A DNA stretch of 64,000 bases, taken from positions 124,001-188,000 of the forward strand of contig CAWBDF010000002.1 in NCBI GenBank assembly GCA_963787485.1, given 5' to 3'. This stretch comes from Bog-473 sp963787485. GTDB lineage: Bacteria > Actinomycetota > Acidimicrobiia > Acidimicrobiales > RAAP-2. Under the pieces are notes generated by a model. That model was not told the origin of the DNA, did not search any database, and saw nothing but the letters and a program-made list of their open reading frames with translations. Shown in pieces: positions 16,190 to 25,116 of the stretch (the stretch's first letter is position 1; every line of letters begins with the position of its first letter). The translations under genes were made by a program, and so were the position numbers.

Positions 16190-17155
16190 ATGGGCCGAGT
16201 CCTGATCACGCGGCCGTTGATCGACGGCGGGACGGACCCTCTGAGCGAGGCCGGGCTGGAGGTCGAGGTGCTCGACGAGGGCGCTCCCCCGACCGCAGAC
16301 GGATTGCTCCTCCTCGCTCCGGAATTCGACGGGATCGTCTGTCATCTGACCGACCGCATCGACGCGGCCGTGCTGCACTCGGGCCGTTCGGGGCTCCTGC
16401 GCGTCGTGGCCAACGCAGCTGTGGGCTACGACAACATTGACGTCGCCGAAGCTGACGCCATCGGCATCACCGTGTGCAACACGCCGGACGTCTTGAACGA
16501 AACGACCGCCGATCTCACATTCCTGTTGATCCTCGCGGCCACCCGTCAGACCACCCGCGCCGAGCGCGACGTGCGGGAGGGGCGGTGGAAGGGGTGGGGA
16601 TTCGGCACGCACCTGGCGCGCGACGTGCACGGCTCCACGCTCGGGCTGGTGGGGTTCGGACGGATCGGCCGAGCCGTCGCGCGCCGCGCCCAAGGCTTCG
16701 GCATGGAGGTGCTGCACACGGCGCGGCACGACACCGGTGTCGCCGGATTCGTCCCGACGCTCCACGAGCTGCTGCTCCGGTCCGACATCGTGAGCCTGCA
16801 CGTTCCCCTCTCGGAGTCGACCCGGCACCTCGTTGGAGCGACCGAGCTGGCGGTGATGAAACCAACGGCCGTCCTGGTGAACACCTCCCGTGGAGCGGTG
16901 GTCGACGAGGAGGCTCTGGCCGACGCTCTCCAGACGGACAGCATCTATGCGGCCGGTCTCGACGTGTACGACGGCGAGCCGGCGATCAACCCCCGTCTGC
17001 TGGCAGCGCCCAGGACGACGCTCCTCCCCCACATCGGCAGTGCCACGGTCGAGACGCGCACCCGGATGGCCCGTTTGGCATGCCAGGGGGTCTGCGACGT
17101 GCTGGGCGGGCGCACGCCACCCAACAGGGTGATCGTCACACGCGCCATCGACTGA
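16190..17155 (+). CDS. D-isomer-specific 2-hydroxyacid dehydrogenase
   Basis: This 321-residue NAD(P)-dependent dehydrogenase shows the family features in order: an N-terminal catalytic half with 'VVANAAVGYDNIDVAEA', the nucleotide-binding 'GSTLGLVGFGRIGRAVARRA', 'KPTAVLVNTSRGAVVDEEAL' with the catalytic Arg, 'GLDVYDGEP' with the Glu, and 'LLPHIGSATVETR' with the His. It is closest in style to glyoxylate/hydroxypyruvate reductases. The ATG at 16190 fits the fold start and follows GGGGGAGG. It diverges from the Liv operon, with 86 bases between the starts. Confidence 0.92.
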   Translation: MGRVLITRPLIDGGTDPLSEAGLEVEVLDEGAPPTADGLLLLAPEFDGIVCHLTDRIDAAVLHSGRSGLLRVVANAAVGYDNIDVAEADAIGITVCNTPDVLNETTADLTFLLILAATRQTTRAERDVREGRWKGWGFGTHLARDVHGSTLGLVGFGRIGRAVARRAQGFGMEVLHTARHDTGVAGFVPTLHELLLRSDIVSLHVPLSESTRHLVGATELAVMKPTAVLVNTSRGAVVDEEALADALQTDSIYAAGLDVYDGEPAINPRLLAAPRTTLLPHIGSATVETRTRMARLACQGVCDVLGGRTPPNRVIVTRAID

Positions 17156-17273
17156 GAGACCGTTCGCCCAACACATCGACAACACATGGCAACCCGGGTG
17201 GGGATCGGGGTTGCGGGGAGATACCATCGACGGAAAGGCGGAGTGGCGACTCCAATGTCGGACGGAGGTGACC

Positions 17274-20264
17274 GTGCGCGCGGTCAGACCAATCACCCTG
17301 GCCGTGCTGACGGCGGCATCGACGCTCTCTGCGTGCGCAATGCCCGGTCTTCTCGGCGTGTCGCCGGCTTCGGCCACCACGCCTCAGTGGGTGACCACGG
17401 CGACCACTCCCCCGTTGGCCAACGTGCGAGCCGTCTCGTGCGCTCCGAGCGCATCGACGACGTCCGTCACCTGTGTGGCGGTGGGAGACGACGGAGGCCA
17501 AGTCGCATCCATCATCGAATCGAGCGACGGCGGGTCGACGTGGTCGGCCGCGACAGCCCCGGCGGGCGTCACCTCGCTGTCCGCTATCTCATGCCCCTCG
17601 GCGTCGATCTGCTACGCCGGCGGGGGCTCGGGGATCATGAAGTCGAAGGACGGTGGATTCAGCTGGACCGTTCAGGACTCAGCATTCCCCACTCAGTCGA
17701 TCTCCTGCTCTCACAATCGACGAACTTGCATCGCTGTCGGGGCGATCGCCATCGTCCAGACGACTGATGGAGCACGTGGGTTCGCAGACTCCCCCAGCTG
17801 GACGGACTCGCTCTCAAGTGTTTCCTGCACCAATGCTAACCGACGTGCGTAGCCGTGGGGTACGCGAAGTGCAACCCCTCAGTCATTGGAACCCAGGATG
17901 GAACTCACTGGGCAGTCCTAGATCAGCCCTCCGTTTCTTCATTCAATTCGGTTGCATGCCGCGGTCTCAACAACGTGCGTCGCAACAGCAATCGCGTTGG
18001 GAGGCGGTGCCATCTCGTATAACACCGTCAACCTGTCCACTTGGACTCCTGGGATCTCCATCCCCGCAGGATCGACGGCTGAATCGTTGTCATGTCCTAT
18101 CGAGACATCGTGTATCGCCGTCGGAACAAAACTGAGTAACTCACCATACGTGGTCGGCACCTCGACCGGCGGCTCGACATGGTCTCTCCAGACGGCTCCG
18201 TCCAATGCGGTCGATCTCACGGGCATTTCCTGCTCGAACGCCGACGACTGCGTGGCCGTGGGCAACAGCGGCAATACCGGCGCAGGCTCGACCATCATGA
18301 CGACCACGACCGGCGGGCTGTCGTGGATATCTCAGAGGCCGCCTGCTGGCGCCAGCCGGCTCAATGCGGTGGCCTGTCCGAGCACGGCGGAGTGCTTCGC
18401 CACCGGCGTCGACACCATGGAGATCTCGGCCAACGCGGGCTACACGTGGACTGAGCAGCCGCTGCCCCTGGGAGTCAGCGGCTTGAACGCAGTCTCGTGC
18501 CCGACCACGTCGAACTGCACGGCAGTCGGGTTCGGCATCTTCGGCAGCCCGAGCATCGTGGGGACCACCGACGGTGGCGCCACATGGGTTCCAGAAACCG
18601 TGCCGAATGGCGTCGGGGTGCTGACCGGTGTCTCGTGCACCACCGCCTCGGTATGCCAAGCGGTGAGCGACTTCGGCACCTCAGCACCCAGCATTCTCGT
18701 CACGACTGACGGCGGATCCCTGTGGACAACGGAGGCCTTCCCGGCCGTGGTCACCAACTTCACCGGGATCTCATGCGCCCAGACCGAGGATTGCACGGCC
18801 GTAGGCGTCTCCTCGGTCGGTCCCGGAGCCGCCATTTTGCGTACGACGAACGGCGGAACGACTTGGAACCCTCAGACCGCGCCCGCAGGCCTGTCACTCA
18901 GCAGCGTCTCCTGCGCCAACCCCACGACCTGCGTCGCGGTGGGCTCCCATGTGGCGACGACGACCGACGGCGGAACCACGTGGCACGACCAGGGAGCACC
19001 GGGCGGGTCCGTCACGCTCGAGGCGGTCGACTGTCTCAGTTCCGCCGCGTGCACGGCGGTGGGTGGCTCAACCATCCTCGAAACCTCGGACGGGGGGGCC
19101 ACCTGGGCGACCCAGGCGAACCTGAGCGGAGCCACTCTGCTCGATGTGGCCTGCGCGAGTTCGGCCAACTGCGTCGCGGCGGGGACAGGTCCGAACGCGG
19201 GAGCCACGATTGCCACCTACCTGGCCCCGCCCAACGTCGCCAGCGACACTCTGCCCCTGGGTACCGTTGGCGTGCCCTACCAGGTGACACTCCTGGGTTC
19301 CGGCGGGCTGGAACCGTACGCGTGGTCCGTCACTTCGGGCGAGCTCCCGCCAGGGTTGCACCTGGCCTCCGACGGTACTCTCAGCGGCACACCCGCCGTT
19401 CCCGGTCGCTACGCAGCCACGTTCACCGTCACCGATACGAACCACCTCTCCAACAGCGCCTCGATCGTCCTCACCATCGGGCCGGTCACCCCCCCGGGAT
19501 ACTGGGAAGTGGCTCGCGACGGCGGGATCTTCAGCTTCGGAGGTGCCAAGTTCCTCGGCTCGACTGGGAGCCTGCACCTCAACGCTCCGATCGTGACCAT
19601 GGCAGCCACTCCGGACGATGGGGGTTACTGGCTCGTGGGATCGGACGGAGGGATCTTCGCGTTCGGCGACGCCGTGTTCTGGGGCTCGACCGGCAACACC
19701 CGGCTCCAGGCGCCGATCGTCGCCATGTCCCCAACTCCCGACGGATCCGGCTACTGGCTCGTGGCCTCCGACGGTGGCGTCTTTGCCTTTGGTGACGCCG
19801 GATTCTTCGGCTCGACCGGAAACATTCGGCTCGACAAGCCCATTGTCGGCATGGCACCCACAACGGACGGGAAGGGCTACTGGCTGGTGGCCTCCGACGG
19901 AGGGATCTTCGCGTTCGGCGACGCGGCCTTTTACGGGTCCACCGGCGGGTTACCGCTCCAGAAGCCAGTGGTGGCGATGACCGCAGCACCGGGGGGAACG
20001 GGGTACTGGCTGGTCGCCTCTGATGGCGGCATCTTCAGCTTCGGCAGCGTCGGGTACTTTGGATCGACGGGCGGCGAACCACTCAACGCGCCGATCGTGG
20101 GAATCGACCACACGGCGGACGGAGGCGGCTACTGGATGGTGGCCCGGGACGGAGGGATCTTCGCGTTCGGCGACGCGTCGTTCTTCGGATCCGCAGGTGA
20201 CTTGCCGCTGAACCAGCCCGTGGTCGGGATGGTGGCCATCCGATCGGTCTCGCCGCAACCCTAA
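17274..20264 (+). pseudogene. Very large exported Asp-box/GYW-repeat protein with two compensating frameshifts
   Basis: The reading starts at GTG 17274 after GGAGG, with a lipoprotein-like or cleavable signal ('AVLTAASTLSACAMPG', 'SPASA'). Up to about 17840 and again from about 17970 to 20264 it is in one frame. Between them about 120 bases are coding in another frame, continuing the same repeats ('TCVAVGYAKCNPSVIGTQDG'). Two small indels whose sizes sum to three explain this. The protein has about ten Asp-box units ('TTDGGATW') with paired 'ISC...CVAVG' cysteines, a putative Ig domain ('LPLGTVGVPYQVTLLGSGG'), and six C-terminal GYW/GIFAFGDA repeats. It is either a decaying gene or a sequencing artefact in one otherwise intact gene of about 1000 residues. 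Confidence 0.7.
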
Positions 20265-20290
20265 ATCGCAGGTGATATTGGCGTGACCGT

Positions 20291-21511
20291 CTAGAGCGAA
20301 GCCGCCTCTTCCCCTTCGGGGACCAGGTCTTTCTCCCAGCGTCGCTCCACACCGGCCACCCGCCAGTACACGAGCGCAGCCACCCACGTGACGACGAACA
20401 GTCCGACGATGACGAATCCGGCGGCGTTGACGTTGAACCCACGGAGGAACATCCAGAACGGTGAGCCCAGGTGCGCTTCTTGTCCCACTAATCCGAGGAT
20501 CTCAATGGACCCTACGAACAGCGCAACGATGACAGACGCCCCCGTGACCGTGAGGTTGTAGAAGATCTTTCGCACCGGATTGGTGAACGCCCAGTCGTAG
20601 GCGAACAGCATGAAACACCCATCGATGCTGTCGAAAAGGCACATGCCCGCCGCGAAGAGGAACGGCAGCGCCACGACGGCGTAGAACGGCACCCCACCCA
20701 CCACCGCGGAACCGGCCAGGACGAGAAGCGCCACTTCGGTCGCCGTGTCGAAACCGAGGCCGAACAACAGCCCAACGGGGTACATCTTCCAAGACGCGTC
20801 CATCCGACGGGCATACCCCCCGATCAGACGGTTCATGACTCCTCGGTTGTCGAGTTGCCGCTCGAGCTCGGCAGCGTCGTAATGGCCGGACCGCATGTGG
20901 TGATACACGCGCCAAATGGACACCAGCACGCAAAGGTTCACCGCCGCGATCAGGTACAAGAAGCCGCCCGAAATGGATGTCCCCACGATGCCGGTGACCG
21001 AATGAAGGCCTGAGGATTGCTCGCTCACCTGGAGGTTCAGGGCGTGGATCCCGAAGTTCAGCGCGAGGGCCAGCACCAGGACCACGCTGGAGTGCCCGAG
21101 CGAGAAGAAGAAGCCCACGCCCAGCGGACGCTCACCCTCACCCACCATCTTGCGGGTGGTGTTGTCGATGGCGGCGATGTGGTCCGCGTCAAAGGCGTGG
21201 CGAATCCCGAGCGTGAACGCGAGAACGCCTGCGCCAAGCCCAAAGAGCCCGTGTCCGGAGAGTTGCGGACGGTGTGCGACCGCATAGACCAAGAGACCCC
21301 ACCCGACGACGTTGAGCACCACCACGACGGCTGCCATTCCGCCGACTCGGGACCACTCGGACCGCGTCAGCCGTGACCTCGCCCCCGCTCCCTCGCGAGA
21401 CCCATGCTCGCCTGCTCCTCCACTTCCGGAGTTCCTGGCATCTCCGGGATTCGGTCCGAAGCGTGGGTCAGGACTCGGACGACCGCACCAGGGTCCGCTC
21501 GAGAATTCCAA
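20291..21511 (-). CDS. NiCoT-family nickel/cobalt transporter
   Basis: This multi-pass membrane protein has the HoxN/NixA signature 'LGIRHAFDADHIAAIDNTTR' in helix II and 'GLLFGLGFDTATEVALLVL' in a later helix, both needed for Ni2+/Co2+ binding in studied members. 'LPFLFAAGMCLFDSIDGCF' is a further conserved stretch. The start is uncertain: ATG 21511 gives 406 residues but overlaps the upstream gene by 44 bases, while ATG 21337 would give a shorter N-terminus and cut into a conserved lead-in. It is the last gene of a MarR-MFS-SRPBCC-NiCoT run on the minus strand. Confidence 0.9.
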   Translation of the reverse strand: MEFSSGPWCGRPSPDPRFGPNPGDARNSGSGGAGEHGSREGAGARSRLTRSEWSRVGGMAAVVVVLNVVGWGLLVYAVAHRPQLSGHGLFGLGAGVLAFTLGIRHAFDADHIAAIDNTTRKMVGEGERPLGVGFFFSLGHSSVVLVLALALNFGIHALNLQVSEQSSGLHSVTGIVGTSISGGFLYLIAAVNLCVLVSIWRVYHHMRSGHYDAAELERQLDNRGVMNRLIGGYARRMDASWKMYPVGLLFGLGFDTATEVALLVLAGSAVVGGVPFYAVVALPFLFAAGMCLFDSIDGCFMLFAYDWAFTNPVRKIFYNLTVTGASVIVALFVGSIEILGLVGQEAHLGSPFWMFLRGFNVNAAGFVIVGLFVVTWVAALVYWRVAGVERRWEKDLVPEGEEAASL

Positions 21512-21983
21512 GCGTGGCCCGCAGTCCGGTCTCGGAGATGACGGGGAAGATCCCCGCGTCCTTCATGTCCTGTTGAGCATCCGACCAGTCGTAGTACGAG
21601 GTGACCAATGTGCCCCCTTCGACCGGCTCGAGGGTGTAGCCGTAGACGTGACCCAGAGAGGGCCCTTGGCTCGCCACAGTCCACGCCACCTCACGGTCGG
21701 GATCGAAGGCGGTGATGCTGACGGTCACGTCGTAACGGCCGATCGGGTAGTCGTTGAGCGCCTGGCGGTCCATGTGCACGACGAACTGGTCGCCTGGCTT
21801 GCTTGCCGGTTCGCCGGTGGCGTCCATCAACATGCCCGACGCATCGATGGTGACGTGACCTTGTGGGTCGCGCAACACGGCAAACACCCGCGCCGGTTCG
21901 GCCGGAATGGTGCGTTGGACCTCAATTCGCTCCGCTGCGCTGCTAGCGCTGTCGTCGGTCGCGGTGGTGGCGTCATCACTCAT
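21468..21983 (-). CDS. SRPBCC (START-like) family protein
   Basis: This 171-residue protein has the helix-grip pattern of SRPBCC proteins: 'IEVQRTIPAEPARVFAVLRD' at the start, a central 'GDQFVVHMDRQALND', and 'GTLVTSYYDWSDA' leading to the long C-terminal helix. The family binds hydrophobic ligands in a central cavity. Its ATG overlaps the MFS stop (ATGA), so it is translated with the efflux pump. A role in binding the same hydrophobic compound is plausible inference. Confidence 0.8.
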   Translation of the reverse strand: MSDDATTATDDSASSAAERIEVQRTIPAEPARVFAVLRDPQGHVTIDASGMLMDATGEPASKPGDQFVVHMDRQALNDYPIGRYDVTVSITAFDPDREVAWTVASQGPSLGHVYGYTLEPVEGGTLVTSYYDWSDAQQDMKDAGIFPVISETGLRATLGILERTLVRSSES

Positions 21984-23773
21984 GCTCCCAGTGTGCCATG
22001 TTCGGCCCCGACTCCGACGGGAATCATGTCGACCTCAGGGGGCTCCGCCACTGGCTGAGGTCGCGATCCCCGAGCAGATGACGCGATGGCGGACAGAAAT
22101 GCCAAGGCGGCCGAAAACCCGAAGACCAAGGTGAGACCATGCTCGAAAGGCGTCGAGATGAGCTCCGGGAAGAAGGTCCGACCGGTGAGCACGTGCTGTG
22201 CCCCCAAGGGCAGTGAGCTCAAGGCATGCGCTCCAGCCAGCAGGTGCTGCACCGGATTCACCCCGAGGACGGCCGCGAACAAGGACGCCACGGGTGGGAT
22301 CGATGCGATGTGGTGGGCCACGGTGTGCGACACGCCTTGGTGCTCCAAACCATGCGCCAACGTCGCCGGGAGACTTCCGGCTAGTCCAGCGATCATCAAC
22401 GAGAAGAACACCCCTATGGCCAGGGCCGTCCCGGAGTTCTGAAAGGTGGCCCGCATCCCCGAGACGACACCCCGCTGATGGGGAGGCACGCTGCTCATGA
22501 TGGCCGAGGTGTTGGGCGCGCTGAACATTCCGATACCAACGCCGTTCAGGGCGATGATGCAGGCGAATTCTGCATAGTTGAAGTCAACCGGGAGGGCCAG
22601 GAGAAGAAGGAAGCTCGTCCCGTACACCACCATTCCGACGGTGGCCAGCCCCCGCGCCCCGAACCGATCCGACAGGTAACCCGAGAATGGACCCGACACA
22701 AAGAACCCGGTAGTGAGTGGGAGTAGGAACACGCCGGCCCACAACGGGGTACTGGCGAAGGTGTAGCCGTGCAGTGGCAACCAGATCCCCTGCAGCCAGA
22801 TCACGAGCATGAATTGCAATCCCCCTTGGCCGAGTCGCGCTGCGAAGCTGGCCACGTTCCCGGCCGTGAAGGCCCGGATGCGGAACAAGGCGAGGTCGAA
22901 CATCGGGTCCACGACGGAGTGCTCGATCATGACGAATGCCCCCAAGAGGGCGAGTCCTCCGACGAAGAGCGCCACCACCTCGGGGTTGGTCCACCCCATG
23001 GCCTGTCCGTGGTAAGGCTGGATCCCGATGGTGATGGCGACCAGGAGCGCGCCCAGCCCGACCGCGAAGGTGGCGTTCCCCCACCAGTCCATACGACCAC
23101 CCGTAGGCTGGCTCCTCTCGCGGAGGCGGTGATAGGACCACCACGTGCCGTAGATCCCGACCGGGACGTTGACCCAGAAGACGGCGCGCCAGTCCCACAC
23201 CGCCAGCAATCCGCCGGCCACCAGGCCGATGAACTGACCCGACAACCCGGCCACCTGGTTGACGCCGAGGGCGAAGCCGCGCTCGTCGGCGGGGAACACG
23301 TCGGTGAGGATCGCTGTCGCATTGGCCATGAGCATGGCGCCGCCGATGGCCTGCAAGAACCTCCAACCGATCAGCCAGATGGCCGCGGACGACCCGATAA
23401 ATGGGTCGAACGACAACAAGATGGAGGCCACCGTGAACACGGCGAAGCCCGCGTTGTAGATGCGGACACGACCGAACATGTCGCCCAGTCGGCCCAGGCC
23501 GACGACGAACACGGCCAGCACCAGCCGGTACCCCATGATCATCCACAGGAGATAGACGATGTTCCCCGGCGCCAGCGGGTCGAGGTGGATGCCGCGGAAA
23601 ATGGCCGGAAGCGCGATCAACACGATGGAGCCATCGAGGGTCGCCATGAACGAGGACGCGGTCGTGTTCGCCAAAGTGACCCGCTTGTAGTTCTGGTCGA
23701 GGCGCGCCTGGCGCTCCTCGTCGCTCTCGGACGTGCGGTGAACCCGAGAGTGCCCGCGCAGGGCAAACGCCAT
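21980..23773 (-). CDS. MFS efflux transporter, DHA2 (14-helix) type
   Basis: This 597-residue permease carries MFS landmarks: 'SFMATLDGSIVLIALPAIF' with the Asp of helix 1 typical of DHA2 pumps, 'GRLGDMFGRVRIY' (motif A), 'FLQAIGGAMLMANATAILTD', and 'GVNQVAGLSGQFIGLVAGGL' (motif C region). The hydrophobicity pattern supports 14 helices. The gene begins at the last base of the MarR gene (TGATG) and ends in ATGA overlap with the SRPBCC gene. Regulation by the adjacent MarR protein, binding the operator at about 24250-24285, would make this an inducible drug or solvent efflux system. Confidence 0.9.
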   Translation of the reverse strand: MAFALRGHSRVHRTSESDEERQARLDQNYKRVTLANTTASSFMATLDGSIVLIALPAIFRGIHLDPLAPGNIVYLLWMIMGYRLVLAVFVVGLGRLGDMFGRVRIYNAGFAVFTVASILLSFDPFIGSSAAIWLIGWRFLQAIGGAMLMANATAILTDVFPADERGFALGVNQVAGLSGQFIGLVAGGLLAVWDWRAVFWVNVPVGIYGTWWSYHRLRERSQPTGGRMDWWGNATFAVGLGALLVAITIGIQPYHGQAMGWTNPEVVALFVGGLALLGAFVMIEHSVVDPMFDLALFRIRAFTAGNVASFAARLGQGGLQFMLVIWLQGIWLPLHGYTFASTPLWAGVFLLPLTTGFFVSGPFSGYLSDRFGARGLATVGMVVYGTSFLLLLALPVDFNYAEFACIIALNGVGIGMFSAPNTSAIMSSVPPHQRGVVSGMRATFQNSGTALAIGVFFSLMIAGLAGSLPATLAHGLEHQGVSHTVAHHIASIPPVASLFAAVLGVNPVQHLLAGAHALSSLPLGAQHVLTGRTFFPELISTPFEHGLTLVFGFSAALAFLSAIASSARGSRPQPVAEPPEVDMIPVGVGAEHGTLGA

Positions 23774-24249
23774 CAGATGCCGTGGGCCAGTCGCTCAATG
23801 AGCGGGGCCGCGGCCATGAGCTGGTCGAGCTCGGTCTTGCTGAATCCGTCGGCCAGAGCCTCTGACAGCAGCTCGTTTCGTGCTCGACGGTGACGCCGAA
23901 GCAGAGCTTCCCCATCGCGGGTGAGGGAGATGATGGCCCGACGGCCGTCGTTGGGATCAGGGTCGCGATGGACCAGTCCGCGCGTCTCGAGCACGGCCAC
24001 CGTCGCCCCCACCGACTGCGGGCTTATGCGTTCGAGGCGGGCAAGGTGCGAAGCCGACAGCGGACCGGCGCGGTCCAACCGGGCCAGTGCCGAGATCTCC
24101 GACGACGTGATGTCACCGTCGACCGCCGGCGACTGTCGTAGCCGTTGCACCAGCAACCGCACGCTGGCCGAGAGGGCACTCGCGGCCTGGTCCACACGGG
24201 GGTCGCGAGAGACAGGCGCTGTCGTGTCGGGAGTCGTGTCGGGAGTCAT
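23773..24249 (-). CDS. MarR-family transcriptional regulator
   Basis: The 158-residue protein has the MarR winged helix: 'ITSSEISALARLDRAGPLSA', the recognition helix region 'LARLERISPQSVGATVAVLE', and the wing 'LVHRDPDPNDGRRAIISLT', a near-perfect family signature. The first gene of the efflux operon, it starts one base downstream of a palindromic operator, so autorepression with ligand release is expected from the family. Confidence 0.93.
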   Translation of the reverse strand: MTPDTTPDTTAPVSRDPRVDQAASALSASVRLLVQRLRQSPAVDGDITSSEISALARLDRAGPLSASHLARLERISPQSVGATVAVLETRGLVHRDPDPNDGRRAIISLTRDGEALLRRHRRARNELLSEALADGFSKTELDQLMAAAPLIERLAHGI

Positions 24250-24285
24250 ATAGTAAGTCGAGGCTCATAAGTCTAGACTTACTAT
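24250..24285. promoter_or_regulatory. MarR operator, 10-bp inverted repeat with nested palindrome
   Basis: ATAGTAAGTC at 24250-24259 and its exact complement GACTTACTAT at 24276-24285 flank the start of marR, 16 bases apart. Inside, 24269-24280 is a perfect 12-bp palindrome AAGTCTAGACTT sharing the right half-site. Three half-sites of one sequence suggest two overlapping dimer sites. The low GC of this stretch also suits the -10/-35 region of the operon promoter. Confidence 0.8.
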
Positions 24286-24312
24286 CAGGTGGTCCGCCAC
24301 TCAGATTCCGAC

Positions 24313-24966
24313 CTAAGGATCGAGGGGACCGATGACGGGTTCGGGGTCGAGCTGGAGGAGATCGAGGGTGGTGGATCCCGATCGCAGCGCCTCCATGAGC
24401 GAAGCCTCCTTTGCTGCTCGGGCCTCTCCGGCCCTTCGTACTTCTTCGATCACGCCGGCGGCAACGAAGGTGACCCCATCGACGTCACCCACGACCCAAT
24501 CACCACTCGACACGGGCACGTCACCGACGACCACCGGCCGGCCGACGGTCCCGGGCTGGTCCTTCGTTGCACCTGCCAACGCCACGACGGTGGCAAAGAC
24601 CGGGAACCGGTGTGCCTGCAGGGCTCCGACATCGCGAACCCCACCGTCGATCACCAGCCCCGTGAGGCCCGCCGCCTCGGCGGCCGTGGTCAGAACTTCG
24701 CCCCAGTAGCCTCGGTCAGGGACATTGCCGACGTTCGCCACCAACACGCTTCCTGGCGGCGCCCTCGTCACGGCAACGTGCAAGGCGAGGTTGTCCCCCG
24801 GCGAACACTGAACCGGATAGGCCACCGCGCTCACGCCTGCGTCCGGCCATGCCGGACGCAGGCGAGGGTGCGCGGTCCTCCCCCCGGACTCACCCAGCGT
24901 GGCCGCGCCGAGTCGAGCAAATGCCGAGGCCACCTCATGCTGCCCGTTCGACTCGATCTGGTCCAT
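24313..24966 (-). CDS. RraA-like protein (HMG aldolase / RNase E inhibitor-like fold)
   Basis: The 217-residue protein has the RraA-fold landmarks: 'AVTRAPPGSVLVANVGNVPD', 'GYWGEVLTTAAEAAGLTGLV', 'IDGGVRDVGALQAHRFPVFA' with the Arg and Asp used for metal and substrate binding, and 'VVVGDVPVSSGDWVVGDVDG'. Actinobacterial members are usually 4-hydroxy-4-methyl-2-oxoglutarate/oxaloacetate-type aldolases rather than RNase regulators. The ATG at 24966 is chosen because GAGGAG precedes it; the longer upstream frame has no family similarity. It diverges from an aldehyde dehydrogenase gene. Confidence 0.85.
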   Translation of the reverse strand: MDQIESNGQHEVASAFARLGAATLGESGGRTAHPRLRPAWPDAGVSAVAYPVQCSPGDNLALHVAVTRAPPGSVLVANVGNVPDRGYWGEVLTTAAEAAGLTGLVIDGGVRDVGALQAHRFPVFATVVALAGATKDQPGTVGRPVVVGDVPVSSGDWVVGDVDGVTFVAAGVIEEVRRAGEARAAKEASLMEALRSGSTTLDLLQLDPEPVIGPLDP

Positions 24967-25042
24967 AGGGGGGCTACTCCTCGGAATCTGCGTGACCACG
25001 CGCCGTCCATTCCCCCGCCGAGAGTACCGATCGTGAGAGTGC

Positions 25043-25082
25043 GTCGATTCGGGCCATATAGGGTCGATTCGGGCCATATAGG
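25043..25082. repeat. 20-bp direct repeat in the promoter region of the aldehyde dehydrogenase gene
   Basis: GTCGATTCGGGCCATATAGG occurs twice head to tail (25043-25062 and 25063-25082) between the divergent rraA-like and aldehyde dehydrogenase genes, 35 bases before the ATG. The second copy's TATAGGGTA-like segment could supply a -10 element. It may be a duplicated regulator site or a recent slippage. Confidence 0.8.
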
Positions 25083-25116
25083 GTAGCGACGCCGCCATCG
25101 ATGCACGGGAGGACGC

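Noticed and set aside
22769..23893. A 374-codon plus-strand frame
   Set aside because: Antisense of the MFS gene, with a biased composition and no similarity.
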